A stretch of DNA of 64,000 bases from contig NC_090947.1 of NCBI RefSeq assembly GCF_040807025.1, positions 9,424,001-9,488,000 of the forward strand. Reading direction: 5' to 3'. The position numbers and the translations under genes are program-made. Below, one piece after another: positions 20,101-34,366 of this stretch. The DNA is from Struthio camelus (Eukaryota > Chordata > Aves > Struthioniformes > Struthionidae). Under the pieces are notes generated by a model that saw only the letters and a list, made by a program, of their open reading frames with translations, did not search any database and had not been told where the DNA came from. Position 1 is the first letter of the stretch; each line of letters starts with the position of its first letter.

Positions 20101-23100
20101 TTTAAAATAGCATTAGATACAGGTTAGGTACGCTCAGTGATTTTGAGCAGACTGCCTAGGTAGAGCGTTTCTTTCACGCCTTAAGATGATAAGCATACCT
20201 ACTTTTCTGACAAGAGTAGCGTGAGATTTGCTATTTGTCGTAAATCTGAGACCGTCAGGTGGAAGATGGAGTTCCAAAGATAGGAGAGTCCTGTCAATTG
20301 CTGTTCTGGACTTCATTACTTGTCAATTTAATCTCTGAGATAGGCCAGCACTAGCTGCTTCAGACAAAGCTGCAGGAAGTCTCGTAGTGAACTATTTTAA
20401 AGCTATCTCCATGCAGAAAGTTGAAACATAAATACCTATCTCTGACGTTTCCATACTCGTCCTTCCCTTCCCTCCCTCCCCCCAAACAAGTGGTTTGTGA
20501 AAATCTCTCTCTGATCCTCTCTGTGTTATTCCAGTGGTAGCTTGGTTGGTTGATGAGGTTTTTATTACTTTATTACTTTTTCCTATTTAGAACAGCTGTA
20601 AAGCTGGGTCCTGTGTTCCTCTTGCAAAGAAAAAACTTCAGATAGCTTTTGAAACGTAGAAAAGAGCAGGATCTTTCCTTGAGAAGAGGCTGACTTGAGG
20701 AATAAAAGCTGCATGGTATGGTAGCCCAAGAAAACCAGGAATTCCTGAAGCATGCTTACTGACTGACCGATTGAAACTGGTTCCACATACATTTTTTTGA
20801 CAGTATTATGGGCTTAAGCAACCTCCACGTCTGGCCATTTGTTCATGTCTTCTCTATTGCACTGGCACAAATGTTTCGGGCCACTGCTTGTAAAGCTGAC
20901 TGGAATGATCCAGCGGGGTGAGGAGCAGGGAGCTTATTTTTCACCTGGCTCGTTCCCTTCCCAGGTTGCTGCATGGCTGCACAGCCTAATCAGGGAAGGG
21001 ATGGGACTGCAAAGAACAGCACGATAGGAGCAGTTTAAACAGCAGTGCTGCTAAATGGGAAAATGCAGCCTACGTACGTTTTTGAAATTATTCATGCGTT
21101 TATGAGTGGATGACATGGATCCTGTTGTGGTTCTTTCTGTTGTGGTGCTGGGTGATCTAAGTTTAAGTTTTTACATGTGTTACATGTAAGTAAATGAACA
21201 TGAGCAACAGCTGTTCCCCAGCGTCAGTGCCATGTGCACATACAATTTGCTGCACTACTTTTATACTTGGCTTAAGCACTTTTTATCTTGTATATTTTTT
21301 TATCAGCTGTTACATTCACATCCTCGGTCCTGTTCTTGCATGATTTCTTGTTCATCTGTTCTAATCTCTCATGTACGTTCTGCTTAATCATCTCTCCAGC
21401 TCCTGTACAATCTCTGGTGGCCGCTTGGTCCCAATATTACATGCGTCTTTCTGGTAGATGCTCCCGCAAATCTTCTCTCATTCTGTACTGCTATTCAAAC
21501 ATCAATCCAATTTGCTGGCAGACTATCCCTTGCATCTCTTCTAGCGCTGAATGTAAAATCTTTTCCCATCTAGTTTATCTTTTAAACCCCATTGAACAAA
21601 AGAAGGGAAACATTTCCTTGCCTTTTTCTGCTGACTCTTCCTCTGGCTCTGTTGAGCTGGCCCTGCCTCAAACACTCCTGGTACATGTCCGCTCCTCCCA
21701 GTGACAAGGAAAATGAGCAGTTTATTAATTTGTGCTTTCATACACTGCAGAGGGCTTTCTCTTGAAAAAAGCCTGAGGTGTTATAAAAGTAGCACTCCTG
21801 CCCCTCTTTGTGAAACTCATCGGAATTTTTCTCGTCTGTGCTGCTAGGAAAATTCTGGGAGATACCAAGGGAGGGAAGAAGTGGAAAGGGCTGTGTGCAC
21901 TGTGCACTCCTGCCACAGCATAGTACCAACAGAAGTCCGTTGCTGTGGCTTCAGCTGAGCTGATGCAACTGACTGTGGCCCTCAAAAGACAGATATCTTC
22001 CTTCTCTCCTGCTCCTGGTTGTGTGGTGTTGGCCCATCCCTTATACTGGCTGTATTGTTTGTTGCGCAGTTTAATGAGTCAGTTCAAATTACTAATCCAG
22101 GAGAAAACTTTCTTTTTTGTCAGGTTAGTTTTCTTCTGGATGAGTGAGTTGGATCAGTTTGTGATTCAGATCCTTTTAGCACCAACACTGGTGCAAAATT
22201 GCAGTGAGATGTTGGGAAAAGGAAGAAGGAACACAACTTTGCCCCTTCAGCAGCAGAGTGCTGCTAGGGCAGTTCACCAGTCTCATGGAACTGCAGCACA
22301 GATTTGTTTCTGAGCAAAAGAGGCTCTGTCCATGGTGATCAGAGCTACGTCAGCTTGTCTTTACTACTAGCTGTAACACAGTAAGCGTTTCAGTTGAAGA
22401 GAAAAGCATGAGAGGGGAATTTCCCTGTCTTGAAAGCCTGGTGACATCTGTGTGGTTGAACTAGCTACACCTCATCAAAGGTAGGTTTCAGTCTTACCAA
22501 GAAACTGGATCAGAGTAACCACTGAGTCCCCCTCTTTATGAGGAGCCCAGTCACATGGGAAGAATCAGATACAACATTCCTTTAACCAAGCCTGAACTGA
22601 AAGACAAAGTTGCAGAAGGGATCCAGGTCCACATCTTGGTATGAATCCGGTCAGCCCCTCCCAACAGTTGGCGCAAGGTTCCTGGCTGGTGAGCTAGCTA
22701 TGGTTTTGCTGTTATTACAAAATGATAAATGGCTTGGCCTCTCTTCCTGATTTTAAAATAATAATTGTGGCTCAGACTGTGTTAGCATGAATGTTGGAGC
22801 ATAAGATTAACATGCATTGTATAGCTAGTGCACCTCATTCTGGGCTCGGCAGAGGAAGGACGATCATGACAAAGCAGCTGTTTCTCAGGGATGGGACTGT
22901 TTGAAAAATGCAGCTCTCTGCCTGATCCTCAGAAAGTTCATGTTGACAGCGCAAAAAAAGATTATCCCATTTTCAGCCTCCCACTCTTAAGTGGAGTCAT
23001 CAGTAACGTGGTAATGATCACATTACAGAATATAGATGTTTGCTTTTTTTCAATCTCTTTCTCCATTCACTTCGTCTGTGATTTGACGTACTTTACTTTC

Positions 23101-26100
23101 ACTGGCAGGCCTGGCTTACGTGGACTCTGCCTCACTTTCTCTGTTGCTGTCCCTGTGCTTTTAGCACTGGTGCAGCTGTTTGGGAGGCTGTGAGGTGAAA
23201 TGGATTAGAGAATCGGTCTAGGTTAAAAATAACTTGCGTTTTCTGATGTGTTTATAATCCAAATTGCTTTTGTAGTCCCACTTCTTATACAGCCCCACAG
23301 ACGTAAGGGTACAAATAAGAAAGAGAGAACAGGGAGGAAAGCAGAGCCTGAGTGAGCGCTGCTGCCAACAGAAATTCTTGTAAGGCTGTAGTTGCAGAAA
23401 GCGAAATGGAGATTTTCTTGTTTATGTGATGAACTAATGCAAGACACGTTCCGTGTCTTTCTGGTGTTTCCCCAGTGGCTCCCATTGCCTGTTCAGGGTT
23501 GTAGTTCTGACCTTCAGAGTTACCTGCCAGTCACATCTCTGTTCCACCAAGGCAGCTGTGTTGCCCACAGGTAATTCAGTTCTTAACATCCAGCTGAAGT
23601 ATGTGAAAAGCAAGGTCAATTTTTCTTAGTTATGGAGATGATACTCGTGCAGAGTAGGTCTGCCTGGCAATCACAGGAAGGATTTTTTTCATTTCAGAGG
23701 CTTTCCTGCACTGTCGAGACAAAGATAGAAATACATGAAAAATAAACCAAAATCCACTCAGGTGTTTACAGCCAAAACTATTTTACTACAAAATTTGGTC
23801 ACTGTTTAGTTTTGGTTGTTTTGCAGGGAAAGAGCAGGTCACAGATTTAATCTTGGTATATTAAGTTAGATAAATGTTTCTGCTAGGCGTAGGCCTCAAC
23901 CCTTTTGGTTTTAATATTGCAATGCATTTTGTGAATAGGAGGTGTTTAGAAGCTGTACGAGGATGAGGTTTTAAGGAAGTGCTGTTTTTCTTATGCATGC
24001 CTGAGATATACGCTACTGTAGCACTTTAACTTTAGAACTGAAAAAAAGTTTTCACTTGAGAGCACTGAAGCAAAAACAAAATCTTTCTTTACTGTCTCTT
24101 AAAAAAGAAACAAAGCTCTAAAATTATAACAAAAAGTATGTTGCCTCTGCAGATTTTGGCTATTTTGAGTTCATTTCAGACATTTGGCTTTGTATGGGGT
24201 ACTTATCAGCCTTGTATAACTAGTTCAGTCTATCTTATTTTCAGATGAGCAGTTCTCATGGTAACCCATTAATAAAACAGTGAAAACATCAATCTGAAAC
24301 ATCCATTTTGTTGTGGGTTTTTTTTCTGAACTCTTTAAAAAGTTTTTTAAACAAAGACTTTGCAATATTTATCAAGTTATATCACTTCATGTTTTTACCC
24401 TGTGGATTGAATTGTAGAAATACCATGTATGCTCCAAGCATCAAACAGAATGAACAGTGGGGTTTTTTTTATATAGTTTATGCCTATAAAACTGCAGCAT
24501 AAATATATGAAGAAGTATTTTTTTATGCGTGGTTGCTTTAGCCCCTGACGTTCAGAAGTGGGTTAGAAACATTCACATGGAACTGTAGGGTCTTGACAAT
24601 AGACAAAATCACAGCACAGACACAAATTGTTACATAAAATTCTCTCATCAAGTTTAATTTTACTGTTGATATTACCTAAAACTTGATGTACTTGCCCTGA
24701 ATTTCTTAACTGATTTGATAGTGCTCTGAAATAGAAAAATGGAATGAGAACAAGTGTAGTCTTTATCACTTTGACATTTCAACATCAGACCCCTTCCAAT
24801 CTGCAGTAGTTTGCTGAGGTGGCCTACAGTATGCACACCCCAGGCTTTTGGTTTTGTTCTATTTCTACAGGAGCAAAACGAGTGAGTGATGAAATTCAGG
24901 TACCTAATGTAATGTATCAAGGGGCTGAATAAACAGTGCTAAATACTGAGAGTTGCCTTCCTTCATAATAGGAAGGGGAAAGAAACATTTATTCCAGAAT
25001 TTCTGGGACTTTCTAGAGGATGAAGTTTCAAAATATAAATTTACACTCAATATTACATTAGAGTGTCATCTTGGATCGGTGTAGTCTCTCAGAACTTGCA
25101 GTCCAGTACGGTATTCTATACATGTGAAGAGTATGATATATTGTCACCCTGTAAAATTAACCCAGACTCTAGAAATGAATTACTTTGGAATTGAAAGATT
25201 TCAGGTAATAATAAACATGTGTTTCTATGGGTATCTGTTTTTGTAGCTTTCTTACCTATGCTTCCATTAAATCACACCTGATCCCTAATTTAAACTTACA
25301 GTTAAGGAAATGCCTGTATTGAGGTGATTTCTTTCTCTGCTAGCGCTGCAAGATTGCCATGTGTTGTGTTCATGGCCTTTAGGCTTGGAGCATTCAGGTT
25401 AACCAGACTGATGTGAGTCAGCCAGCCTTAACGCGCTATGGTTTTTTTTAAGAAGTTGTTCTTGTCCTGCTCTGAGCAGCAGAGAGAGCTGGGTGATCTT
25501 CTATAGAATTTTAAAAGTAGCCTTTTCTTTCTTTTTTTTTTTTTTCCCCCCTAACCAATTTGCCACGGACCCAGTGATCCAAAATATGTGAAGATCTGTG
25601 CTGCGTATATGTATCGCAAAGTCTGTGCAGCAGACGCTGTTATTAAATGTCCTTGGTTTGACCCAACTGCATCATAGTCCCTCTAATTCACTCCTAGGAC
25701 AGTAGCTCTGTTGAGCAGTCAGTTGTTGCTCCTATAGTTGTTTGTTGAGTGCAAGTTTCAGTAGTTTTCCCACCTCAGAGATGACCGTTCACTCAGAGCA
25801 AACGTGAATTTTGCACTACTGTGGATTGGGGGTTGCAGCACTTCCTCCAGCTGGTGCCTCTGAACTGGGATGTGTAAAGACACATGGACAGAGATCCTTA
25901 AAACATGTCAAAATGTTTTCAAATACTTCTTGCAGCAGTTAAGTGGGCCTTGCTCTGCCAGAATGACTGATGGGGCCGTAAAAGGTCATAAAGACACGGA
26001 AATGCATAAGGAGAAAAGCAGATACCTATTTGTATGACTGTGACACAGGTCAAGAGGAACTCTCAAGTCCTGACAGGTCTACACAGTGGAAAAAAGGAAC

Positions 26101-29100
26101 ATGCATACGACCTTCGATGGATTGTAACCTTGCTACCTTGGCATCATTCTCTGCTCCAACTACTCCCTCTGTTGTTGATGTGGACATAGTCCTCTTTTCT
26201 GACATCATCTCCCATATTCTCCCCCTCACTGGGGAGGGAGGAGGTATCTGTACATTTGCAGAATTGGCTCTTTCCTTTCTGTCATTCTGTGCTGCCTTAG
26301 CTCTTCCTGCCAGAAGACCTTCCCATGCTAGTATGTGCTATGAAAGGAGGGGGCCCAAAACATGCCTCTTGTTGAACAGCACAGCAGGATAAATTATAGG
26401 GCGTATCTAGATGGCTGGGTGCTACCAGAGCACTATTTGTAAAACGCTCACCGAGCCAGCCAGGTGCAACCCGCCTCCTTACGCAGGAATCATGAAGCTG
26501 CTTTAGTGTGGCACTGAGCCCAAGCTAATAATCCTTGCTAAGAGGCAGGGTTTACCAGCTCAGGCGCAGTGCCTGATTAGCAGAACGGAGATGTTAAGTT
26601 TGTTATACCCATTGCTATACTTGCATTATGTGGGTTCAGGCTATGTTAATACACTACATGGCTTTTAGACTGAAGTTGATTCACGTCCAGCCAGCTTGGA
26701 CCATGTACTGAGCAGATGCAGTCCCCACCCCTCCATATGAACGTGCCTGCTGTTTGCAGAAGTGAGCACTACTAGTAAGCATCTAGTAGCATCACAGAGA
26801 CTGCCTTTTGAAGTCATAAAATAGTTTTCTCACTAGTTTTAGTACAGATGCAATCTTCTTTTTTTTTTTTTTATTAAAAACTGCCATCAAATTAGAGTTT
26901 GTTGCAGTTTAGCGCTAGATGTTGAAGTGCACATGTGAGAGGTTGTCTGGCTTTGTGTCACTGCAGTCGGTTGTGTTGAGAGATCACAACTTCAAATCAT
27001 GTAAGCTTTATTCCTCAGTTTTCCACCCACTATTGTTTTGGACAAAGATAAAAGGAGAATAAAAGGGACGAGAAAGTAAACCTAGTCACCAGCAGCTATG
27101 CTGAAAGTGATTATTAATTTACTAGGCCTGTATCAATCGCAAAGAACTTGAGTTGATGATATATTCACTGGGAGGACCAGCTCCCAAACGCTGTCATGAA
27201 AATCATCAGATGCCCATATTTTACATTTTATTAAAAATATCTGCGTACAAATGATACCGTTCAGATGCAGTTGTGATTTTTATTGAATTACTGACAGCTG
27301 CATAGAGCAAAGTGAGCCACAGAGCTTTCACTGGACACATGCAGAAAAAGTATACTTTAATATTTTTTACATGGTTTCGTTTCTGTAAGACAACAACTTT
27401 TCTACAGTTAGTAGGAATTAGAAGAAATGAGTATAGGGTGCAGATGAGGTGCTTTTTAAATTAAAAAAAATAATGTCAGAGAAAAGATGGTAAGCTGCAG
27501 TAGTAAACTGCAATCAATTTGAATGTGAATACACAGTATAAATAGAGAAGAAATTGGTAACAAATGTGTAAGTACTCTAAGATGTGCTAAATTCTTAGAA
27601 ATAAGCATGTTCTCCAGAAGTCTTTGTGAACAGCTTGTATATACTGTCCAGGACACCCTTAAAAATCTATTTTCTCTAAAATTTCAGTAGGTTAGATCCC
27701 TTGATGACTCCATATTGAGTGAGATAAAGCAGTATAGATTAACCTTGAATTCGATTATAGATTATGCATGTGTACAAGCACCTGCTGGATACTCTTATAT
27801 CCATCAAATCTATGATACAGGAAATAAATTGCAGTTAATTACTGTCAGATTTTCTTTTCCCTTTAGAAAGCTTGAAGGCAGAAAATGTAGATGTTAGTAC
27901 AATGCCGGCAGTGCAGAACGAAATCCAGCAGCGAAGAATATTCAAGCAACAGTCAGGCATACGTCCTGCATGCGGACGTTCTAACTCACCTTCTTTCTGG
28001 GATATGTCGGCTTTACTGTGCTGCTGCTAATAAAAAACCAAAACCTGGAAGTGATTTCTGATGCGAGTGCTCTACTCTAGCTCTGAGATCAGATTTTAGG
28101 TCTTTGTCCCTTGTTTCAGAATCTGACACTGCCTTTCCTTTTGTGAAAGGGAGATTGAGCATGCAGACAACTTTAAACCAAGTGACTTGCTCATTACTTT
28201 AGTCATTTAGATATCTAAATCTGTTAAGTGTGAGAAATTTTCACTGATTCTGGAAGCGTAGCTGTAACTGCGCTCGAAGTTTGGCTAGGAACATGCGTTT
28301 CTCTCAACAAGTCTCCATCATGAGCCAGAAAAGTTTGTTATGCGTAATCAAGGTTCCTGACTGCGTTTCTTCTGTGAACTGTATGCAAATAGAAGTTAAG
28401 ATAAATTGTTATCCTCACTTGCTTTGGCTGTTACAGTGTATGTTCAGTCAACAAAGCATTTTCAGACACTTCTCTGAGTGTCATGTTGATGTAGACAGAA
28501 ATGGGACTACCGGTATTCTATTAAGCTGATAGTTTAATTCCACTTTGTATAAGATCTCTTTAAAGTGAGATTTATTTTTTCTTGTAAGGTCGATATCAGA
28601 TATTTTAATTTCAGTGACAAGAATTTTTTCCTTTTTTCATTCTCCAGCTTGCCTGGCAGATTGTCACCTTTGAATGCACGTAATCTGAGGAATCACCTCC
28701 ACTGAGGCAGTTCTCTTACTTATGCTGCAAGTTGGTAGACGTGGCACTGAAGGAAGCTATTTCCCCAGGCCCTGCACTGCCTGGCCCTGACCCTGAAGCT
28801 GGCATAAACACTGAGTGGCTATGTGGTGAACTGGTCCAGGGAACTAATGTGGTAAAAGGCAGTTGTAGTAGGAATCAGCAAACTAAGCTGTCTTGACAGT
28901 ATAGCACATAGTGTTTTGTCACCCAAAGAGAGAGCAGGGCAGGAAGAAAGGTGGTGGTGGCAGTCCCAGCTTAGGGTGACAGTGAAACTGGTATAAATTG
29001 CAATTCCTGTGCCAACCCACTGCAGTCATTAGGGACAGAGAGAGAGATAATTATGAGCCTGTCTTGTCCTGCAGAGCATTTATTACTGGCTATTTGGAGT

Positions 29101-32100
29101 CGTGTGTGTTAGCTGTAAATAAAATTATTTGTCTCTGAACATTTTCAATCTGGCAGTCATTGAATGGGATTCATAAAGCCGCTGCTCACTCACTGCTGAA
29201 AGGACTGCCCTGCTGCAAGGTAACAGTGAAAACATTGACAGATTTCCTGTGAGTGTCCTTAACAATTACACTGAAAAGGTGAAAACAAATAGTGGCGTAC
29301 AAGTGTAGTGTTTGATGACCTTTTCAGTGCTTTCGTGATGGATCTGTGGCTTAGTAAAACCATATATAGTAAACAGAGAGTGAGTTGAATTCCTGGAACT
29401 TTAGACTGTGGAGCTGTATTTGCTTTCTGAGCAATTGTACTGATATGCCTGCTATGAATAAATCAGAATACAGAACTTAGCATACACTGCTTGAGGAACA
29501 GATGTTCCCTCCACGCTTTGGCATGGCTTTTCAACGCTCAGAACAACCAGTGAAACCAGGAGTGGAGTACGCACAACATTCATATAGTTACATGGCGTTG
29601 ATGTTAAACTGCCAAAACCGAAAAACTACTATCTTATTTATTTTCCTGTTTGAACATCCTAGAATTGATCTCATGCCAGAGATTACCAAATATATTATCA
29701 CGAATAGAACACAGAAGGGGGTGAAATGAAGTCCACACCGATTCAGAACAAGATGATGTAAATGATCAATGTAAAAGGAAAAGTGCTTTATGAGATAATG
29801 TAATCTTTTAAATACATTTAGCTTTCTCTGTTTGTAGCTACGAATTTTTAAAGATTTTTTTTTTTCAAGGAAGGAAGGAGTTATTCACATTTAGTTATTC
29901 AAATTTTTGCTTCCAAGTATGTTTTAAAATACCTCCAACTCACTCTGTTCCACGGTTTCCTTACAAGTAATTTGTCTAGAGAAGTCTTCCTTTTTATTGG
30001 AGAACTCCTGGGTGGACTGAGATTTGCAGAACAGGTCTTTGCCACTTCTTCCTTGAAGAAGATTTCTTTATGAGCCTTCAACAAGATTTTATCCAGTGTA
30101 GAACAGCTGAATTGGACTGCTGAGGACTTTTAAATGTTCTGAAATGTTCAGCTCTTCTTCCGTGGGTTCCTCAGACTTCTGCTCTTTAGAGTCAGATGAA
30201 AAAACAGGCTATTTTTCCGATAATGCATTCAGAAGAGACATTTCTAACGTAGCAGTTAGTCAAATATATGTATTTTTAAGCACACACACTTTTGAGGCTC
30301 TAAGTGCGTTATGGCAAAAGAGAACATACAATCCTAGCTTAATGAACAGAAATTCAACAAACTGAATATTGAAGCAGTTATTGCTCTTACACTGTAAATA
30401 GGTAAACATGGTACTTCCACTGGAAGAAGCTATTTGACCTCCCTCAACACCCTCTCTGCCCACGCACTTCATTGCCCTGAGCAGTTGATTGGCCACATAT
30501 TGAACTGGATGAGGAAACGAATGTGGCGATAAAGGTGGCCTTTATGGGTGACATGAGGGTGAACGGGCAACTAGCTTACATGGTGCACGGAAGGCTCAAA
30601 AGGGGCCAAGGGTTTGTCAGGTCTCTGAGCGCTACTGGTTTTGGAGGCTCTCATGTTGTTCTTCAAAGTCTGAGAGTGTACTTCGAATAAAATAAAATCA
30701 GATGTCCTCATCTGGCTGTGGAGGAGAAAGTGACCTTAAAGAGTTGCAAAGGGTGTAACTTAGTGTAAGTCGTGCTTGTTAGGGACCAGTCTGTGACTGT
30801 AACAGAGGTCTAAACTGAACCATATTGCCTCGAATGGTGCTTATATTTGATGGCTAATAACGATCCATATACGGGTTAACTGTTAACAGTGAATTGTTGC
30901 CATGATGGTATTAAAGAAAAGAAAGGCTTGTAGGGAGAGAGGTATTATGTCTTGTTAGGCCAGCTGATACAACTGAAAAGCAGAAAGCTTTGGGGCGTTC
31001 CAGACCTCGTCCAGGTACGAGAGTGGATGGATGGATGGTTTTGTCATCTGCCATAACAGCCACGGCAGTGTGTTTTGTTCTTGGCTTAAGCGGTGTTTGG
31101 GAAAGGACCTCCACCTTTCTTCTCTAGCCTGATCCTGGGAGACAAAAGTCCAACTTTGTCTTCAGAGCAGGAAAGCTGGAAAAAGAGGTAGGGAGAAACC
31201 AAGGAGGAGCGGAGTGCAAATGTGCAGGAGAGATGCTGGCATTTAGAGGGATATTTGGAATGAGAGATATTAAAAGAAGTAAGAACACCCAAGGAGACCA
31301 AAGAAATATGGGTAGGTGGGTACTAAGGAGTGAAGAAGATGTTGATGTGAAAGGTGTGGGAAGACAGGGAGTTGTATCTGCCTGGTTCAGTAAGTAGTTG
31401 GGAGGAGAAATAACTGTACTCAGGCTCTAAATACATAGCATTGACGCTTGCTTTAATTAATGTCGATTACAGGGGTTACCGTATCTGTAGTGTCTGTGCA
31501 GTATGTGAAGTATCAGTTTTTCATTGTTTTTTAAAATAGAAGTTTATACCTTTTTATACTTTTAGCAATTTTAGATTTGCCGCCTTTGAACTTCACTATT
31601 CTGATATTGAGAAAGTGCGAGTTTCCAGTTTGCTTTCCTTGTTATTAATTTAAATATATTTTTAATATTTGAAGCACTTCTTTCTGAGGTAAATAATAAA
31701 GTTCTTCCTGGTCTGTATACAAAGGGTTTTCATTACCTCAGATGCTTTCTTTCTCTGAACACCCAAACTCCACAGGATCCATTTTTTAAATGGGGTCCTT
31801 ACCTCTACGCTGTATCCAGCTGATGATGTAGGGTCCTCTATAAAAATGCCATAATTTGTAAACATTATTCTCTATCTTACTAGCCTTGCATCCTAACATT
31901 TTAGCTTTTCCTGTCAGAGGTGCATGTTAAGTTGAATTCAGTGAACTATCTGTAGCAGTGCCCAGGCCCCTTTCCCAAATTCATGCAATTAATGATAACA
32001 GTTGTATTTAGATTTTCTTGCAGTGTGTGTAGTTAAGAAATTTCCATGCATTGTGCAACTGTTTGCATTTATTAGCATCAAATTTCTGCTGTCATGTTGT

Positions 32101-32529
32101 AAATGTGTCTAGTATGAGTAATTAGCTTCTGCTGAACTTCTCTTCCAGTCCTTATTTGGCAAAAAAAAATTATTTGGTATCCGCTGAGTGTTTTGCTGTT
32201 TAGCTGCTTACCTCTGGAGTTTTGAGTAACTTACATTACTAAGTATGTTAAGTAATACTAATTCTTTTGAACTATTAAAGAAAACTGTAGATTATGTAAA
32301 AGTGATGAGTTAAACTGTCTCTAACTGACGAATCTCGTCAACTTTTTTACCGGTATTTCGTGTTCATACCTGGGATATTTTAGGCAAGCAGATTCTTGTG
32401 TGTGTCAACTATCGTTAATAGCTAACTAGTTTTTCAGTTATTTTTATTAAGAATGCTTAGTTCAAAATGAGCTATAGCAGCTCCTAACTTTTTCTCCAAG
32501 TGGGGATGTGTATCCTACTTTAAGAGCTT

Positions 32530-32870
32530 GGAAAGTAGCGTGGAAATGGGGAGGCATGAGCAGGTGTCCAATGAAGAAGATGGTGTGCTCCCTCCGCTCC
32601 TGTACCCCTCGCTGCCCCCAAACTTGTGTTCCCACCAGGAAGCCCTGAGGTCGCTAGCTGCTGTTGAGCTCCGGAGTGGTGACTGCTGGGGAAACCAGTG
32701 CGAGGGGCCAGGGCAGGCCCCCATCAGTTGGGCAGGAGGAGCGAAAGAGTGCGAGTCTGAGCGCCGACACGAACACAAGACTGCCTGGGGTGTCCCACCA
32801 GCAAAGCTTGTTTGGCCTCGGGGTGACACGAGAGCTTTGAAGGGCTCTAAGGATTGGCACTTGTGCAAAT
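32530..32870. other. GC-rich island inside AT-rich intron 1
   Basis: About 340 bases of clearly higher G+C are embedded in AT-rich intron. A plus-strand frame of 114 codons (32,528-32,872) and a minus frame of 130 codons (32,907-32,515) are both open. Neither translation is recognisable. It could be an old insertion, a decayed retrocopy or an enhancer-like island; I cannot decide among these. Confidence 0.4.
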
Positions 32871-34334
32871 AACACAAGGCTAAGCATCTGTACCAAAAAA
32901 CCTGCAAGTCGCGGTGGAAACTCTCTTAAACTGTGTGTGTCAAGAGTCAGGTCTCGCAGGCAGCTCTCTGCATTACTCGATGCTTTACTGTATGTTGTGG
33001 GGAGGTTCTATTTAGGTGTTTGCAAGTCATGTGAACAGTTGTTTTCCCAAATGCTGGGATTGTAGAGGAGGGAACACTTCAAACAGATGATGCATGTGCT
33101 GATAATATATATGCAAAAGATGATGCAGGCGCAGAAACCAAGCTTGTAAAATCAGAGGTGTTGATGCAATATAATGTTCCAGTTTTAGGTCCTTTGCTGA
33201 ACAGTGTGCGAGAAGATGGGAAATTCTTCCTAGGAAAACATTTCCATTTTTCACAAGGAATTTGGCACCGTCCACCCGTGTGCACATTGCTAAATACATG
33301 ATTCAAGAGACTCCTCAGTTGCACATTTCCTGTGTTCCTAATTCCATTTGTTTAGCTGTTGACTCCACACTTGAGTCACAAATTTCTCTCTGAAAACAAA
33401 AGCATTATCTGTTTTGCAACATATTTCAGTCCATAGCCGGGAATTTGTTTTTTAAAGCTCCGTTTTGATATTGGTTGGGAGATGGTGATGCTGCAAAGAT
33501 CTGCCTGTTCCCGCAGCATGGTTCTGAGGAGGTAGTATTTTGGCTGGAGTCACCATGATACATATGCAGGAATTGGGAGAAAGTTGTCAATTTGCTTGCC
33601 TTTGAGGGACTGGCTGATACACCCCCAAAAGTGATGAAACTACTCCTCCTTGAAAATGATAAAAATCAAAAGGGAAGCTACAGTAATCTGCTTTGTAGTT
33701 TGCACTTTTGAGAATGCATGTTACTCAGAAAAAATTGGGTGTGTAACCCTCAAGATTACGAGTATTAAAATATAACTCATGCATCAGGGTTGATATGGAA
33801 AACCACTTAGGTGTCATTAGTGAAGTCTTTAAGCATAGTTTGGTAATGCACATTATAAATAGTAATAGTGCAGGGAATTACTTTTGTGAAGTTACAGCTT
33901 TCTGGGAAATGAAATGTCGCAGGGAAAAGATTCTTGGTACTGTAGGAAAGAAGAAGGTTTTAATATTTGCATGGCCACAGGCTAGTCTTGAAATTCTTAT
34001 AAAAATTATAATTTACAAACGACTTAAAATTCAGTGAGCCTACAATGAATTTCTTACACGGCCAGGTCACTAGTGTATACATACAGATGCTGTATACCTG
34101 TGAGCATTTTGTCAAGAGTAGTACCTATTTTATGTGAAACAGTGAGAGACAGAACAAAACCTCAGGTGCTTAGAAGAATTTAACTTGCTTTTTTCCAAAA
34201 AATGGATAGTTTGTTTGTTTGTTTGTTTTAAGTATAAGCTAGATTTAATTATTTGTGTTCATTTCATAAGAACTTTCGAACTGGTGTTGGAAGTAAATCC
34301 TTGGTTACTTCAGCATTTCGGTGTTACCACACAG

Positions 34335-34366
34335 GCGCACGCGCGCGCGCGCACACACACACACAT
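34335..34366. repeat. (GC)n(CA)n alternating purine-pyrimidine tract
   Basis: Thirty-two consecutive bases alternate purine and pyrimidine without a break: GCGCAC, then a GC run, then a CA run ending at CAT. Such GC/CA alternation is the classic Z-DNA-forming sequence. It lies 1.7 kb upstream of CREB1 exon 2, within intron 1. Confidence 0.9.
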
